A stretch of DNA of 64,000 bases from Caulobacter sp. FWC26. Its GTDB lineage: Bacteria; Pseudomonadota; Alphaproteobacteria; Caulobacterales; Caulobacteraceae. A program made the translations under genes and the position numbers. The DNA lies in contig NZ_CP033875.1 of assembly GCF_002742645.2 (NCBI RefSeq), positions 2,768,001-2,832,000 on the forward strand, written 5' to 3'. Of the stretch, positions 33,397 through 42,363 are shown piece by piece (the stretch's first letter is position 1; each line of letters begins with the position of its first letter). The notes under the pieces were generated by a model. The model saw only the letters and a program-made list of their open reading frames with translations. It made no database searches and was not told the DNA's origin.

Positions 33397-34872
33397 TCAA
33401 TTGAAGAGCTGGACTTTGCGCCCGTCGACCGCCGAGCGGAACTGCCGCCGACTGGTGAACATTGGCTCGACATTGGCTTGGTCCCAAGCTGCAAAGCGCT
33501 TGGAAAGACGCGCCACAACTTCGGGATGGACGCTGGCCAGATCGTGCTTCTCGCCCGGATCCTTCGCAACATCGAACAGCAGCGTCCACTGCCCCTGAGG
33601 CGAGACCTGCGCCTTGACGCCATCGGGCGTCGGAGAGCCCAGCACGTTGGTCATATCGTCGACCGTGTCGGACTTGTTGACGACCAGCAGCTTCCATTTT
33701 CCCTCGCGCACAGCGTGGTTGGGCCCCATCCGCCAATACAAGGTCCGCTCAACCGGCTTGGCGGTCGGCGCGAGGGCCGAGGCGATGTCGCGTCCTTCGA
33801 CCCCCGTTGGCGCCTTCACCCCCGCCAAGTGCGCAACCGTCGGCAGAATGTCGAGGGTCGAGACCGGCCGGCTCGAAACCAAACCCGGCGCGATGCGGCC
33901 GGGCGCTGACATGATGAAGGGTACGCGCACACCACCCTCCCAGGGAAAGGCCTTGTAACCGGCCAACGGTCCGTTGGAGCAGGCCCCGCGGATGTAGTTT
34001 GGACAACCGTTGTCGCTGAGGAAGAAGATTACGGTATCGCGCTCCAAGCCCTCGTCCGCCAGCGCCTTCCGCAACCGACCGATATTGTCATCCAGCGATG
34101 CGACCATCGCCGCGTAGAGCCGCTGATGGGGAGACGCAATGTGGGCATAACGGTCGGTATAGGCCTTGGGCGCTTGCAGCGGGGTGTGGGGAGCGTTGTA
34201 GGCCAGGTAAAGGAAGAAGGGCTGGCGGCGATGGGACTTCACGAAGCTTACGGCTTCATCAGTGAACACGTCCGTCAGATAGCCGCCCTGCTCCACGACC
34301 GTTCGCCCGCGCACAATCGGAAAGCGCGCGCGGGTCATCGCGCCGTCGGCCCCCGTATCGGCCTGCAGGCCGCTTTCCGCCGGATCCTTGAAATAGCTGG
34401 CGGCTCCGCCCAGGAAGCCAAAGAAGCTGTCAAAGCCCCGATCAAGCGGATGAAAGCCCGACGCTTGGCCGATGTGCCACTTGCCCACCATCGCCGTGGT
34501 ATAGCCGGCCGACTTCATAACCTGAGCGATGCTGGCTTCGGTGACTGGCACGCCTGCCTGTTCATCACGCCCTACTGGGTTGAACTCAAAGCCAAACCGA
34601 GCCTGATGGCGTCCGCTCATCAAGCCCGCTCGGGAGGGCGCGCAGACGGCCGCAGTGGCATAGCCGTCTGTGAAGCGCACGCCTGAGCCGGCCAGCGCGT
34701 CAATGTTCGGCGTGTCGATCACCTTGCCGCCATACACGCCGAGATCGCCATAGCCGAGATCGTCGGTCAGAATGACGATGACATTAGGCGCACGCGGCTT
34801 TGCGGGTGAAGAAAAGCCCGTCGTGGTGAGCCCCACCAGGCAGGCCACGACCGCAAGTAGCCAGCGCTTCAT
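33397..34872 (-). CDS. arylsulfatase-type sulfatase
   Basis: A 491-residue exported sulfatase. The start at 34872 gives a signal peptide (MKRWLLAVVACLVGLTTTG); GGAGAG lies just upstream, and the ATG overlaps the stop of the esterase gene by 4 bp. Asp37/Asp38 (TDDLGYGD) would bind calcium, and Cys77 in CAPSRAG is the residue converted to formylglycine, which needs a maturase encoded elsewhere. Other family blocks are GKWHIG and LYLAYNAPHTPLQAP. It removes sulfate from a sulfate ester; the operon suggests the substrate is taken up by the TonB receptor and also carries an ester bond. Confidence 0.94.
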   Translation of the reverse strand: MKRWLLAVVACLVGLTTTGFSSPAKPRAPNVIVILTDDLGYGDLGVYGGKVIDTPNIDALAGSGVRFTDGYATAAVCAPSRAGLMSGRHQARFGFEFNPVGRDEQAGVPVTEASIAQVMKSAGYTTAMVGKWHIGQASGFHPLDRGFDSFFGFLGGAASYFKDPAESGLQADTGADGAMTRARFPIVRGRTVVEQGGYLTDVFTDEAVSFVKSHRRQPFFLYLAYNAPHTPLQAPKAYTDRYAHIASPHQRLYAAMVASLDDNIGRLRKALADEGLERDTVIFFLSDNGCPNYIRGACSNGPLAGYKAFPWEGGVRVPFIMSAPGRIAPGLVSSRPVSTLDILPTVAHLAGVKAPTGVEGRDIASALAPTAKPVERTLYWRMGPNHAVREGKWKLLVVNKSDTVDDMTNVLGSPTPDGVKAQVSPQGQWTLLFDVAKDPGEKHDLASVHPEVVARLSKRFAAWDQANVEPMFTSRRQFRSAVDGRKVQLFN

Positions 34873-35906
34873 GGACTCTCCGCGGGTCTGATAGGCGTTG
34901 GGGCGCCGCAGGCCTTGGCCTTCACATAGGCCTCCCCCATGGGCGCAAGGGTCTTGGGCAAGTCGCACAGGCTTTGGGCGGCGCTTTTGTCGCCTCCAAG
35001 ATAGGCGCGCCAGAAGGTCAGTGTCTCCTCGACGATCACCCGCATCTGACTTGCGTCGGAGGGCTTGGGCGCTCCCATGGACTGGCGGCGCCCGGTATAG
35101 ACGCCATGATCGCCGTCGCGCAGCACGATCAGGTACTGGTCGGCGCCCGCAATCTCCTGGAAAGGGATGGTCCGCTCCCAGGGCGTCTTTTCGAGATCAA
35201 GCGCGGTGCGATCGAGCGTGCCCGTGAAATGCAGGATCGGCGTTCGGATCTGGGCGAACGCGGCATAGGCCCCGCCTTGCCGAGGCTTGTTGGGACTGTA
35301 GACGATAGCCGCCTTGATCCGAGGCTCGCGGAAGGCGCCGTCCGGCGCGCCCGGCAGGACCTGCCCGAGCGCGACCAGCGTGGAGAGCGCGCCGAAGGAA
35401 TGACCGCTCATGCCGATGCGCGAGAGATCAAGTTTGCCGGCCAGATCGCCGCCAGGCGCGGTCATGCGCGTAAGTTGGTCGAGCGCGAAGGGGACGTCGC
35501 CAAACCGGTTCACGGCCGCATCGGGGGGCAGCTTGCCCAGCAGTCCGGCCTCATCGCCTGGACGAAATCCGGCCAGGATCGCGGTGTCCGAGCCAGCATG
35601 TTGCAGGGCCACCACCGCAAAGCCTGCCTCGGCCATCGCCTGCAAGATGTAGCTGGAGCCCTCTCGCGATCCGCCCAATCCGTGGGAATGAACGATCAGG
35701 GGAAAGGGCCCCGGCCCGGCGGGCATGTAGAGCTTGTAAGGCACAACACGCCCGCCGCGGGCCGGGTCAGTCCACTCGCCATATGAAATGCCAGCTTTGG
35801 CCGACGCCGCCCCGCTGGCGACGTCCCGCGCCGCTGAGAGACTCGGCGCAGCCATACCCAACGCCAGGGCCGCCATCGCCGTAAGAACCGAGCGCCCCAA
35901 GGTCAT
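34869..35906 (-). CDS. exported alpha/beta hydrolase (PAF-acetylhydrolase/dienelactone hydrolase-like)
   Basis: A 345-residue hydrolase with a signal peptide (about residues 1-25). The nucleophile elbow GHSFG puts Ser170 in the active site; HSHGLGGS forms the oxyanion-hole region. DGDHGVYTG near residue 275 probably supplies the catalytic His. It resembles predicted dienelactone hydrolase/PAF-AH-like proteins. It starts 2 bp after the TonB receptor stop and is translationally coupled to the sulfatase. Confidence 0.88.
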   Translation of the reverse strand: MTLGRSVLTAMAALALGMAAPSLSAARDVASGAASAKAGISYGEWTDPARGGRVVPYKLYMPAGPGPFPLIVHSHGLGGSREGSSYILQAMAEAGFAVVALQHAGSDTAILAGFRPGDEAGLLGKLPPDAAVNRFGDVPFALDQLTRMTAPGGDLAGKLDLSRIGMSGHSFGALSTLVALGQVLPGAPDGAFREPRIKAAIVYSPNKPRQGGAYAAFAQIRTPILHFTGTLDRTALDLEKTPWERTIPFQEIAGADQYLIVLRDGDHGVYTGRRQSMGAPKPSDASQMRVIVEETLTFWRAYLGGDKSAAQSLCDLPKTLAPMGEAYVKAKACGAPTPIRPAESP

Positions 35907-35908
35907 GA

Positions 35909-38353
35909 CTAGAACTCCCAGCCCAACTCGGCCCCGATCACTCGCGGGTCGGTGTAGAACTCGTTCGCGCTGACGATATTGGCCAGATAGGTCTTGTCAC
36001 CGAGATTGCGTCCAAAGACCGACAGCCTCAGGCGCTCGGAGCGCACGCCGATCCGCGCGTCGACAAGGCTATAGCCTTCGTAGGAGCGGCTGTTGTCGGG
36101 GTTTTCATAGCCGCCGTCGGACATCTGCAATCCCGCTGAGGCGAACCCGCGCCAGGCGCCGCCTAGGGGGAAGGTGTAGGTGGCGTTCAGCGCCAACTGG
36201 TAGTCGCGCAGGCGCGGCACGGACTTGCCGCTCAGGTCGGCGTCATCGGGAAGACCATCGCCGTTGAGATCGAGCTTGGCCTTGGCGCCATCCTCGAACT
36301 TGCCCTTTTGCCCGCTGAGGCTGGCGCTGAGCGTCAGGTCCGAAGCGCCGAGCAGAAACCGGCGGCGGGCCTCGATCTCGTAACCGGCTACGTGGGCGTC
36401 ACCGGCGTTCTGCAGGATGAAGCCGCGCGAAAGCGAACTTGGCGCGCTGACCACCTGCACATTGTTGGTCCACGTGTAGTAGATCGCCGCCGAAAGTTGG
36501 ACGCCCTTCCAGCGCCCCTTTGCGCCCGCTTCGTAGGAGTAGGCGTATTCGGGATCGTAGAGCAGTTGCTGGGCGATCTGGGCGCGGACGGTCGTCGGCG
36601 GCAGGTTGCTGTTGAAGCCGCCCGGACGGTAGCCCGTGGCGAAGCGGCCATAGATATTGGCGCCATTGTCGAAGCGGTGACGCAGGGTGACCGTCGGGGT
36701 CACAAAGGTCCACCGGCGCTCGGCTTCGACGCGGGCGGTCTCATTTCCGGCCGCGCACGCCCCGCCCGTAACGTTTGGCGGGCAGAATTGGACCGAGCTG
36801 GCCGCCAGCGGTCCCGTCGCGCCATCAGGATCGACGGTGACCACCGCCATCAGCCCGGTCGGGGCCGCACCGGCGCCGAAGAAGGCCAGTGGGTCCTTGG
36901 CGTATCGCTCGAACCAAAACGACTTCTTGTCACGTTGCAGGCGCGCTTCGACGCCCAGGGTGGTCGCATCGGTGATCTTGTATTCGAGGCTGCCGAACAG
37001 CGACGGCGAGTTCAGGGTTTCGGAAAAGGCGTCGTGATTGACCGACAGGCGAGCGGCCGAGCGCACGCTGGCGGAGGTTCCGGTCAAGGCGCCAGCCTGG
37101 CCGACCACGCAGCCAGCCGCGACCGGCTGGACACCGCCGGAATAGGTCGGACAGAGATAGGGATCGATCACCACATCGTCGCTGGTGGACAGAAACTCGA
37201 CGCCCGCCAGCCACGTGAGCCGCCCCTCGCCGTTTGAGCTCAAATAGGCCTGGGCGACAAAGCGGCTGTAATCCTCGAACTGGCCCACGGTGTAGTCCGG
37301 GGTGAGCACCGCCGCGCCTGGGGCCACGTCTATGCCTGAATGGCCCGCGTAGTGGTCGTTATCCTCGTTGGTCCGGCCCGCGTCGCGGGTCTTCCAGCCG
37401 ACCTTGGCCGTCAGGTCCGCGAAGCCGAACTCTCGCTTGGCCGTCAGGTAGACCGAGTCCTCAGTGATATTGGCCCTTCCCTCGCGATCGAGATCCGCCC
37501 GCGTCCAGCGCGAGGGGTCCAACACCGAGCCATCGACGCGCACGGCGCGCCGGGCCAAGCTTGAGAAAGCAGGCGTGTCACTCTCATAGCGCTCATAGGT
37601 CAGATCGACCGTGGTCGCCGAGCCCGGCGTCCAGCGCAGCCCCGCGCGCAGTCCCTCGTAGGTCTGCCAGTCGAGGTCGTGGCCGGTCGCCTGGTTCTTG
37701 GTGAAGCCGCCGCTCTGGTGGTCGTAAAGTCCCGCCACGCGAAGCGCGAGCTTGTCGGCGGCCAACGGCAGGTTCACGACCGCTTCGATCGACGCTCGCT
37801 CGGGCTGGCTATAGCGTGCGGTCAAGGACCCGCCGAGCGTCTGGTCGGGCGCGCGTCCCACGATATTGACCGCGCCGCCCACGGAGTTACGGCCGTAGAG
37901 CGCGCCCTGGGGTCCTCGCAGCACCTCCAGTCGCTCGATGTCCAGAAGATCCATCCGGCTCAGGGACCGGCCGCCAAAGCCGCCGCCGGCGTTGTACAGC
38001 CCATCCTTGTAGAGGCCGGTGGCCGCCTCGGAGAAGCCAAGCCGGCCGCTGCCCTGTCCGCGGATCGAGATGTCCTGGAGGTATTCTGGCCCGGAGGTGA
38101 CCAAAGTGGCGCTAGGCGCCTGACGCAGATAGTCTTTCATGCCGTCGAGCACGAGGTTACGTCGCTCTTCGGCTGTGATCGCCGAAATGGCCGACGGCAC
38201 TTCAACCAGAGTCTCGCTGCGCTTGCGCGCCGTGACGATAATCTCGTCCAACGCCTGGGCGTCAACCTGACGGCCCCACGACACTCCAGGCGTCGCCAAC
38301 AGCACCAATCCGACGGCGGTCATCAGACCGCCCCCTCCTACTCCGCGCCGCAT
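35909..38353 (-). CDS. TonB-dependent receptor
   Basis: An 814-residue outer-membrane receptor: signal peptide, plug starting at DEIIVTARKRSE with VPSAISAITAEE and LEVLRGPQGALYGRNSVGGA, and a barrel ending GAELGWEF. The plug belongs to the large group of receptors with the LRGPQGALYGRN motif (FyuA-like), used by Caulobacter-type bacteria for sugars, aromatics or sterol-like compounds. It leads the operon with hydrolase, sulfatase and M28-like genes and has a GntR-type palindrome 53 bp upstream, so it is probably induced by the locus regulator's ligand. Confidence 0.94.
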   Translation of the reverse strand: MRRGVGGGGLMTAVGLVLLATPGVSWGRQVDAQALDEIIVTARKRSETLVEVPSAISAITAEERRNLVLDGMKDYLRQAPSATLVTSGPEYLQDISIRGQGSGRLGFSEAATGLYKDGLYNAGGGFGGRSLSRMDLLDIERLEVLRGPQGALYGRNSVGGAVNIVGRAPDQTLGGSLTARYSQPERASIEAVVNLPLAADKLALRVAGLYDHQSGGFTKNQATGHDLDWQTYEGLRAGLRWTPGSATTVDLTYERYESDTPAFSSLARRAVRVDGSVLDPSRWTRADLDREGRANITEDSVYLTAKREFGFADLTAKVGWKTRDAGRTNEDNDHYAGHSGIDVAPGAAVLTPDYTVGQFEDYSRFVAQAYLSSNGEGRLTWLAGVEFLSTSDDVVIDPYLCPTYSGGVQPVAAGCVVGQAGALTGTSASVRSAARLSVNHDAFSETLNSPSLFGSLEYKITDATTLGVEARLQRDKKSFWFERYAKDPLAFFGAGAAPTGLMAVVTVDPDGATGPLAASSVQFCPPNVTGGACAAGNETARVEAERRWTFVTPTVTLRHRFDNGANIYGRFATGYRPGGFNSNLPPTTVRAQIAQQLLYDPEYAYSYEAGAKGRWKGVQLSAAIYYTWTNNVQVVSAPSSLSRGFILQNAGDAHVAGYEIEARRRFLLGASDLTLSASLSGQKGKFEDGAKAKLDLNGDGLPDDADLSGKSVPRLRDYQLALNATYTFPLGGAWRGFASAGLQMSDGGYENPDNSRSYEGYSLVDARIGVRSERLRLSVFGRNLGDKTYLANIVSANEFYTDPRVIGAELGWEF

Positions 38354-38405
38354 GAGCGCCTCCCCGCGACTTTATCGTTGCGAGAAGGTTCCGGCTCCTA
38401 GCGCC

Positions 38406-38420
38406 AATTGTCAAACAATT
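38406..38420. promoter_or_regulatory. GntR (FadR-type) operator before the TonB receptor
   Basis: AATTGTCAAACAATT is a near-perfect palindrome containing TTGTCAAACAA, which fits the FadR-subfamily consensus TNGTNNNACNA exactly. It lies between the regulator stop (38435) and the receptor start (38353). A related site is at 39190-39202. Confidence 0.65.
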
Positions 38421-38434
38421 TTTTGAAGCGCCGC

Positions 38435-39139
38435 CTACTTGTGGACCGACTCAAGGTGCAGCGCCGAGGCGAGCGACCGGCGCGTGATCATCACGATCAT
38501 CCGAGCCGCCGCAGCCGCGATCTCGGGATGACGATCCTTCACGGCCGAGACCAGAATCCGGTGCGCCGACAGCGACTGCTGCTCGGATTGAGATGTCCCG
38601 GGCTGGAGCAATCTTTGCTGCCAGAGCGCCAAATTGCCGACCTGGGTCAGCATCCGGTAGGCCAGAACGCTGCCCGAATAACGCCCCACCAACTGCCCCA
38701 GACCAAACGAGAGCGCGTAAAGCTCGGCGCGATCAGCGTCGCGCGTCACCGCCGCCTCTATGGCTTCCAGCATCCCGTCCAGCCGGGGGATCAAGCGCTC
38801 GGGAAAGCGTTGCGCCGAGAGCCGCGCGCACTGCGCATACATCTCTTCGAGCAGGCTGAAGATATCCAGCAACTCCTCAGAACCCACGGAGACGACCTGC
38901 GCGCCGCGCCAGGGCTGCATCTCCACGAACCCCGCTCGAGCCACGCTGCGCAAGGCCTCGCGCACCGAGGCGCGACTTACGCCATGGCGCGCCGAGACCT
39001 CTTGCTCGCGCAACCAGGCGCCCGGCGGATAATGATTGTCGATAATCTCACGAATGAGGGTCTCAGACAGGCGCGCATCCAGCGTCTGATCACTCTTACG
39101 CCGCACTCGCGGCGGCGCGCTCGACCCAACCTCGTCCAT
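38435..39139 (-). CDS. GntR family regulator, FadR/FCD subfamily
   Basis: A 234-residue regulator with an N-terminal winged HTH (LREQEVSARHGVSRASVREA) and an all-helical FCD ligand-binding domain. FCD proteins usually bind carboxylates through a metal site. It lies between the receptor operon and the divergent DUF1254 gene, with matching operators on both sides, so it is the probable regulator of the whole locus and of itself. Confidence 0.92.
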   Translation of the reverse strand: MDEVGSSAPPRVRRKSDQTLDARLSETLIREIIDNHYPPGAWLREQEVSARHGVSRASVREALRSVARAGFVEMQPWRGAQVVSVGSEELLDIFSLLEEMYAQCARLSAQRFPERLIPRLDGMLEAIEAAVTRDADRAELYALSFGLGQLVGRYSGSVLAYRMLTQVGNLALWQQRLLQPGTSQSEQQSLSAHRILVSAVKDRHPEIAAAAARMIVMITRRSLASALHLESVHK

Positions 39140-39189
39140 CAGACCTCCCTGAGTTGACGTAATAGTAAGCCAGAAGCTCGCGAAACGGA

Positions 39190-39202
39190 ACGTCAGACAA
39201 TT
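39190..39202. promoter_or_regulatory. GntR (FadR-type) operator in the divergent promoter
   Basis: ACGTCAGACAATT matches the receptor-side operator in GTCA-A/G-ACAATT and fits TNGTNNNACNA at all but the first base. It lies 51 bp upstream of the regulator start and 68 bp before the DUF1254 gene, a position suited to control both. Confidence 0.55.
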
Positions 39203-39270
39203 GCCAATCTCTTTTGGAATGGTAGGGTCTGCTCAAGGGCGTCGAAAACCGCCCAAGGGAGGATAGGACG

Positions 39271-40590
39271 ATGATCCCGCGACGAGACTTTCTGGCCGGC
39301 GCCCTAACGCTGTCGCTGGCTGCGCGAGCCAGCGCGGCGGGACGGGCGCCCCTGCCCCTCTCCCAGGCGGCGAAGCTGGCATGGCTCTATGGCCTGCCCA
39401 TGATCGAGACGGCGGGCGTCCGCGCCCGCACCGCCAGACTTGGAACGTTCAACCGACTTTATCATCAGACCGATCTCGTCACCCCGGCAAACCAGAAGGT
39501 GACTTCGCCCAATAACGACACGCTCTACAGCCGTGGCTTTCTGGATCTGCGCCAGGGCCCAGTCGCCCTGACCCTGCCGGCCAGCGGCGAGCGATATCTC
39601 TCGTTGGCGCTGATGGACATCTGGACCAACAACTTCGCCATCCTGGGGACACGAACCACGGGTCCGGACGGTGGCCGCTTTATCGTCGCAGGTCCAAGCG
39701 GACCAGCGCCCGCCGATGCGATCCGCGCGCCGAGCGATTTCGTCTTCGCGCTGGGCCGCACCCTAGTCGATGGGCCCGCCGACCTGGTCGCAGCTCGCGC
39801 CGTCCAGGCCGCAATCATGGCTACCGGCCCGGAACGGCCGCCAGTCGATTTCGTCACGCCGGTCACGCGCAACGCCCCTTGGCGAGACTACTTCACCAGC
39901 GTTGGCGCTTTGCTGGCCGAGAACCCGCCGCCAGCAACCGATGCGGGGTTCTTCCACGCCGTTCGCGCGCTGGGCCTGACCGCCAAAGGCTTCGATCCTC
40001 CCGCCTTCACTGCTGAGCAAGAACAGCAGATCGCCGAGGGCGTGGCGCAGGCGATCCGCACCGCCGCCGAGCCGCGCGGCGGACTCTACGCCGCTCAAGG
40101 CTGGGTCTATCCGCAAGCCAACCTAGGCGACTTTGGCCAGGACTATGTCTTTCGGGGCCAGATCGCGCTGACCGGCTTGTTTGGCTTGCCCCTGGCTGAA
40201 GCGGTCTACACCCGCCCTGTCGGCGACAATAATTCGGGACTTCTGCACGGCGAGCGCTATCGCCTGACCTTCCCGCCAGGACAGATGCTGCCGGTCGACG
40301 CCTTCTGGTCACTGACAATGTACGCCGCAACACCGGATGGCCAATTCTTCCTGACCCCCAACGCTATCGATCGCTATGCGATCGGTGACCGCACGCCCGG
40401 ACTGAAGTACGGGCCCGATGGGGGCCTGGATATCTGGATTTCGCGCAGACCACCGGGACCGGGACGCGAGAACAACTGGCTCCCAGCGCCCGCTGAAGGT
40501 CCCTATATCGTAAGCCTTCGCGCCTATCTGCCTCGGTCCGATCTACTTAACGGCGCCTATCGCGCGCCGCCCCTTCTGCAGGGCTTCTAG
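39271..40590 (+). CDS. exported DUF1254/DUF1214 protein
   Basis: A 439-residue protein with a twin-arginine signal (MIPRRDFLAGALTLSLAARA). The N-terminal DUF1254 part includes AAKLAWLYGLPMIETAGVRA and SPNNDTLYSRGFLDLRQGP; the C-terminal DUF1214 part includes PVDAFWSLTMYAATPDGQFF and the end NWLPAPAEGPYIVSLRAYLP. These two domains always occur together; the biochemical role is unknown. It is divergent from the GntR gene and shares its operator region, so it should act in the same pathway as the sulfatase operon. Confidence 0.93.
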   Translation: MIPRRDFLAGALTLSLAARASAAGRAPLPLSQAAKLAWLYGLPMIETAGVRARTARLGTFNRLYHQTDLVTPANQKVTSPNNDTLYSRGFLDLRQGPVALTLPASGERYLSLALMDIWTNNFAILGTRTTGPDGGRFIVAGPSGPAPADAIRAPSDFVFALGRTLVDGPADLVAARAVQAAIMATGPERPPVDFVTPVTRNAPWRDYFTSVGALLAENPPPATDAGFFHAVRALGLTAKGFDPPAFTAEQEQQIAEGVAQAIRTAAEPRGGLYAAQGWVYPQANLGDFGQDYVFRGQIALTGLFGLPLAEAVYTRPVGDNNSGLLHGERYRLTFPPGQMLPVDAFWSLTMYAATPDGQFFLTPNAIDRYAIGDRTPGLKYGPDGGLDIWISRRPPGPGRENNWLPAPAEGPYIVSLRAYLPRSDLLNGAYRAPPLLQGF

Positions 40591-40773
40591 CGGTCGACCA
40601 GGATACTTGGTTCTGCCGTCGCCCTTGGCGGCCTCGAATTGGCGAACACGTCCCAGACCCAGGCACGCTCGGCCTTCAACAGGTCCACGGCGTCAAGCTT
40701 GGACGTGTCTGCCATCTCCGCCATCTCCATGGGATAGCCAGAAAGACTGCAGGAAGGGGAAACAGGGCGCTCT

Positions 40774-40794
40774 GCCCGTCGCTCCAAGACGGGC
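40774..40794. terminator. GC hairpin in a convergent intergenic region
   Basis: GCCCGTC-GCTCCAA-GACGGGC forms a 7-bp perfect stem, followed on the plus strand by GGTCTT but no long T-run. It sits in the 282-bp gap between the DUF1254 stop and the TolC stop, so a bidirectional terminator role is plausible. The rest of the gap holds only a doubtful minus-strand short frame (40587-40715). Confidence 0.35.
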
Positions 40795-40872
40795 GGTCTT
40801 AAGAGACGTCCGTGAGCGCCTTTTGGGAAACGCGACATTGGGCTGCCGCGCGTCGGCTCGCGGGCAGAGTCG

Positions 40873-42141
40873 TCAAGGACGCGCCGGCGTCGCCTCCCCC
40901 ATCAGAACTGCGACTTGGCGCGAACTCACCGTGACATCACCTTCCGCAGTCAGAGCGCGCGCCACCGCGCCAAGTTGCTCTCGTTCAGCGTCCAGCAGGT
41001 CCAGCAAGGGCCGTTGGCCAACCCGCACCTCCTGGCGCAGACTATCGGCGGCCCGATTGGCGGCTTTCACTTGATCATGTGCGGCGATTGCAGCCAGGCG
41101 ATTGGCCTGCAAGTCACTCCAGGCGCTGATGACGACCGTTTTCAGCGCGGCGCGAGCCGCATCCCGTCGGGCCTCGGCCGCTCGGACGTCCGCGGACGCT
41201 TCGGCCTTGGCCGCCTGGACGCGTCCGCCGGCGAACAGCGTCCAACGCCCCTGAACCCCCACGGTGACCGCGTCCGAGCGATAACCCGGGAAGAACTGGT
41301 CTCGCACCTGCTCGGCCCGAGCCGCGACACTGAAACTTGGTCGCCCCTGGGCCGTTGCGGCCCTCGTGCTCGCCTGCGCCGCACGTAGGTCGGCCTCGGC
41401 CGCCTGTAAGATTGGACTGACAGCCTCGGCGCGCGCGAGGACCTCGTCCAGCGTGGGCGTGAGGCCGTCATCCACCACAGGCTCAAGCCCTACAGGCTCG
41501 GCGCCGACCAGGGCCGTATATCGCGCTCGCGCGCCCGCGAGCGCACCTTGCGCCCTGGCCGCTCCCGCGCGCGCCTCAGCCCTGCGCGCCAGACTCAACT
41601 CCAAGTCGCTTCGAGGAATCTCGCCAGCGCCAAACCGCCGCTCCGCCTGCCGGGCCCACTCATCGAACGCCTTTGTCTGGGCCTGGCTAGCCTCGAATAG
41701 GGCTTGGGCGGCTCGCACGTCGGCATAGGCGCGGGCGACAGCCACCTGCAGAGCTTGGTCAGCCTGGAGCAATCGCGCCTTGACGCCCTCCTGACCAGCG
41801 CGCGCTTGGTCAACACCAGCGGCCAAAGCTCCTCCCGCGTAAAGCGGCTGCAACATTTCAAGCCGGACCGAGCGGGGATCGACGTCCGCCGAGGCAAAGC
41901 CGAAGAAGCCGCCGAGATCGTTGCGGCCACTCATGTACTCGCCGGCGACGCCGACAGTCGGCAGTCGCGCGCCTCTGGCCGCGTCGAGTCGCGCCTTAGC
42001 GGCTTCGACTTGGGCTTTCGCCGCGCGGACGTCGGGATTGTAGGCGCGCGCCGCCGCGATCGCGTCGTCGAGCGTGGTCGCCCAAACGGCGGACGGCGAA
42101 GCCGACAAGACGCCGGCGGCGATCAGGGCGGCGCGGCGCAT
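40873..42141 (-). CDS. TolC family outer-membrane efflux protein
   Basis: A 422-residue outer-membrane channel. Start at 42141 gives MRRAALIAAGVLSASPSAVWA as signal peptide and overlaps the TGA of the upstream gene by one base (TGATG); a 40-residue upstream extension is rejected. Two OEP repeats are visible (YNPDVRAAKAQVEAAKARLD and VSPILQAAEADLRAAQASTR). No channel gene accompanies the RND adaptor and pump across the divergent promoter, so this one is the probable partner of that pump. Confidence 0.92.
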   Translation of the reverse strand: MRRAALIAAGVLSASPSAVWATTLDDAIAAARAYNPDVRAAKAQVEAAKARLDAARGARLPTVGVAGEYMSGRNDLGGFFGFASADVDPRSVRLEMLQPLYAGGALAAGVDQARAGQEGVKARLLQADQALQVAVARAYADVRAAQALFEASQAQTKAFDEWARQAERRFGAGEIPRSDLELSLARRAEARAGAARAQGALAGARARYTALVGAEPVGLEPVVDDGLTPTLDEVLARAEAVSPILQAAEADLRAAQASTRAATAQGRPSFSVAARAEQVRDQFFPGYRSDAVTVGVQGRWTLFAGGRVQAAKAEASADVRAAEARRDAARAALKTVVISAWSDLQANRLAAIAAHDQVKAANRAADSLRQEVRVGQRPLLDLLDAEREQLGAVARALTAEGDVTVSSRQVAVLMGEATPARP

Positions 42142-42344
42142 CAGCGGAACGCCGCCCCAGGCTTTACGCCGAGCTTTTTGAAGACGATCGCGGCCGGGCA
42201 GAAACCCGTGAACGCGGCCTGGATCATGTTCAACCCAGCAAACGCCGACAGACCAATCCAATAGGGATGAACGAAGTGGGCGAGCGTCAGCCCGACGAGA
42301 ACCACGAAGCCGGCGAAGGCCAGCACGGCGCGATCGAGGGTCAT
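42141..42344 (-). CDS. DUF2892 (YgaP-type) small membrane protein
   Basis: A 67-residue protein with two hydrophobic segments (about residues 7-25 and 28-50) and the LNMIQAAFTGFCPAAIVFKK motif of the YgaP transmembrane domain, which in E. coli YgaP is fused to a rhodanese. Here it is free-standing, while a separate rhodanese lies across the divergent promoter. YgaP-type domains often accompany sulfide and persulfide genes. It starts 19 bp after trxC and ends at the TolC start. Confidence 0.9.
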   Translation of the reverse strand: MTLDRAVLAFAGFVVLVGLTLAHFVHPYWIGLSAFAGLNMIQAAFTGFCPAAIVFKKLGVKPGAAFR

Positions 42345-42363
42345 TCCTAATCTTCCTTTGATG

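Noticed and set aside
40587..40715. Possible 42-residue minus-strand protein (MADTSKLDAVDLLKAERAWV...)
   Set aside because: No strong ribosome site, no recognised family, and it overlaps the DUF1254 stop; could be real, but unsupported.
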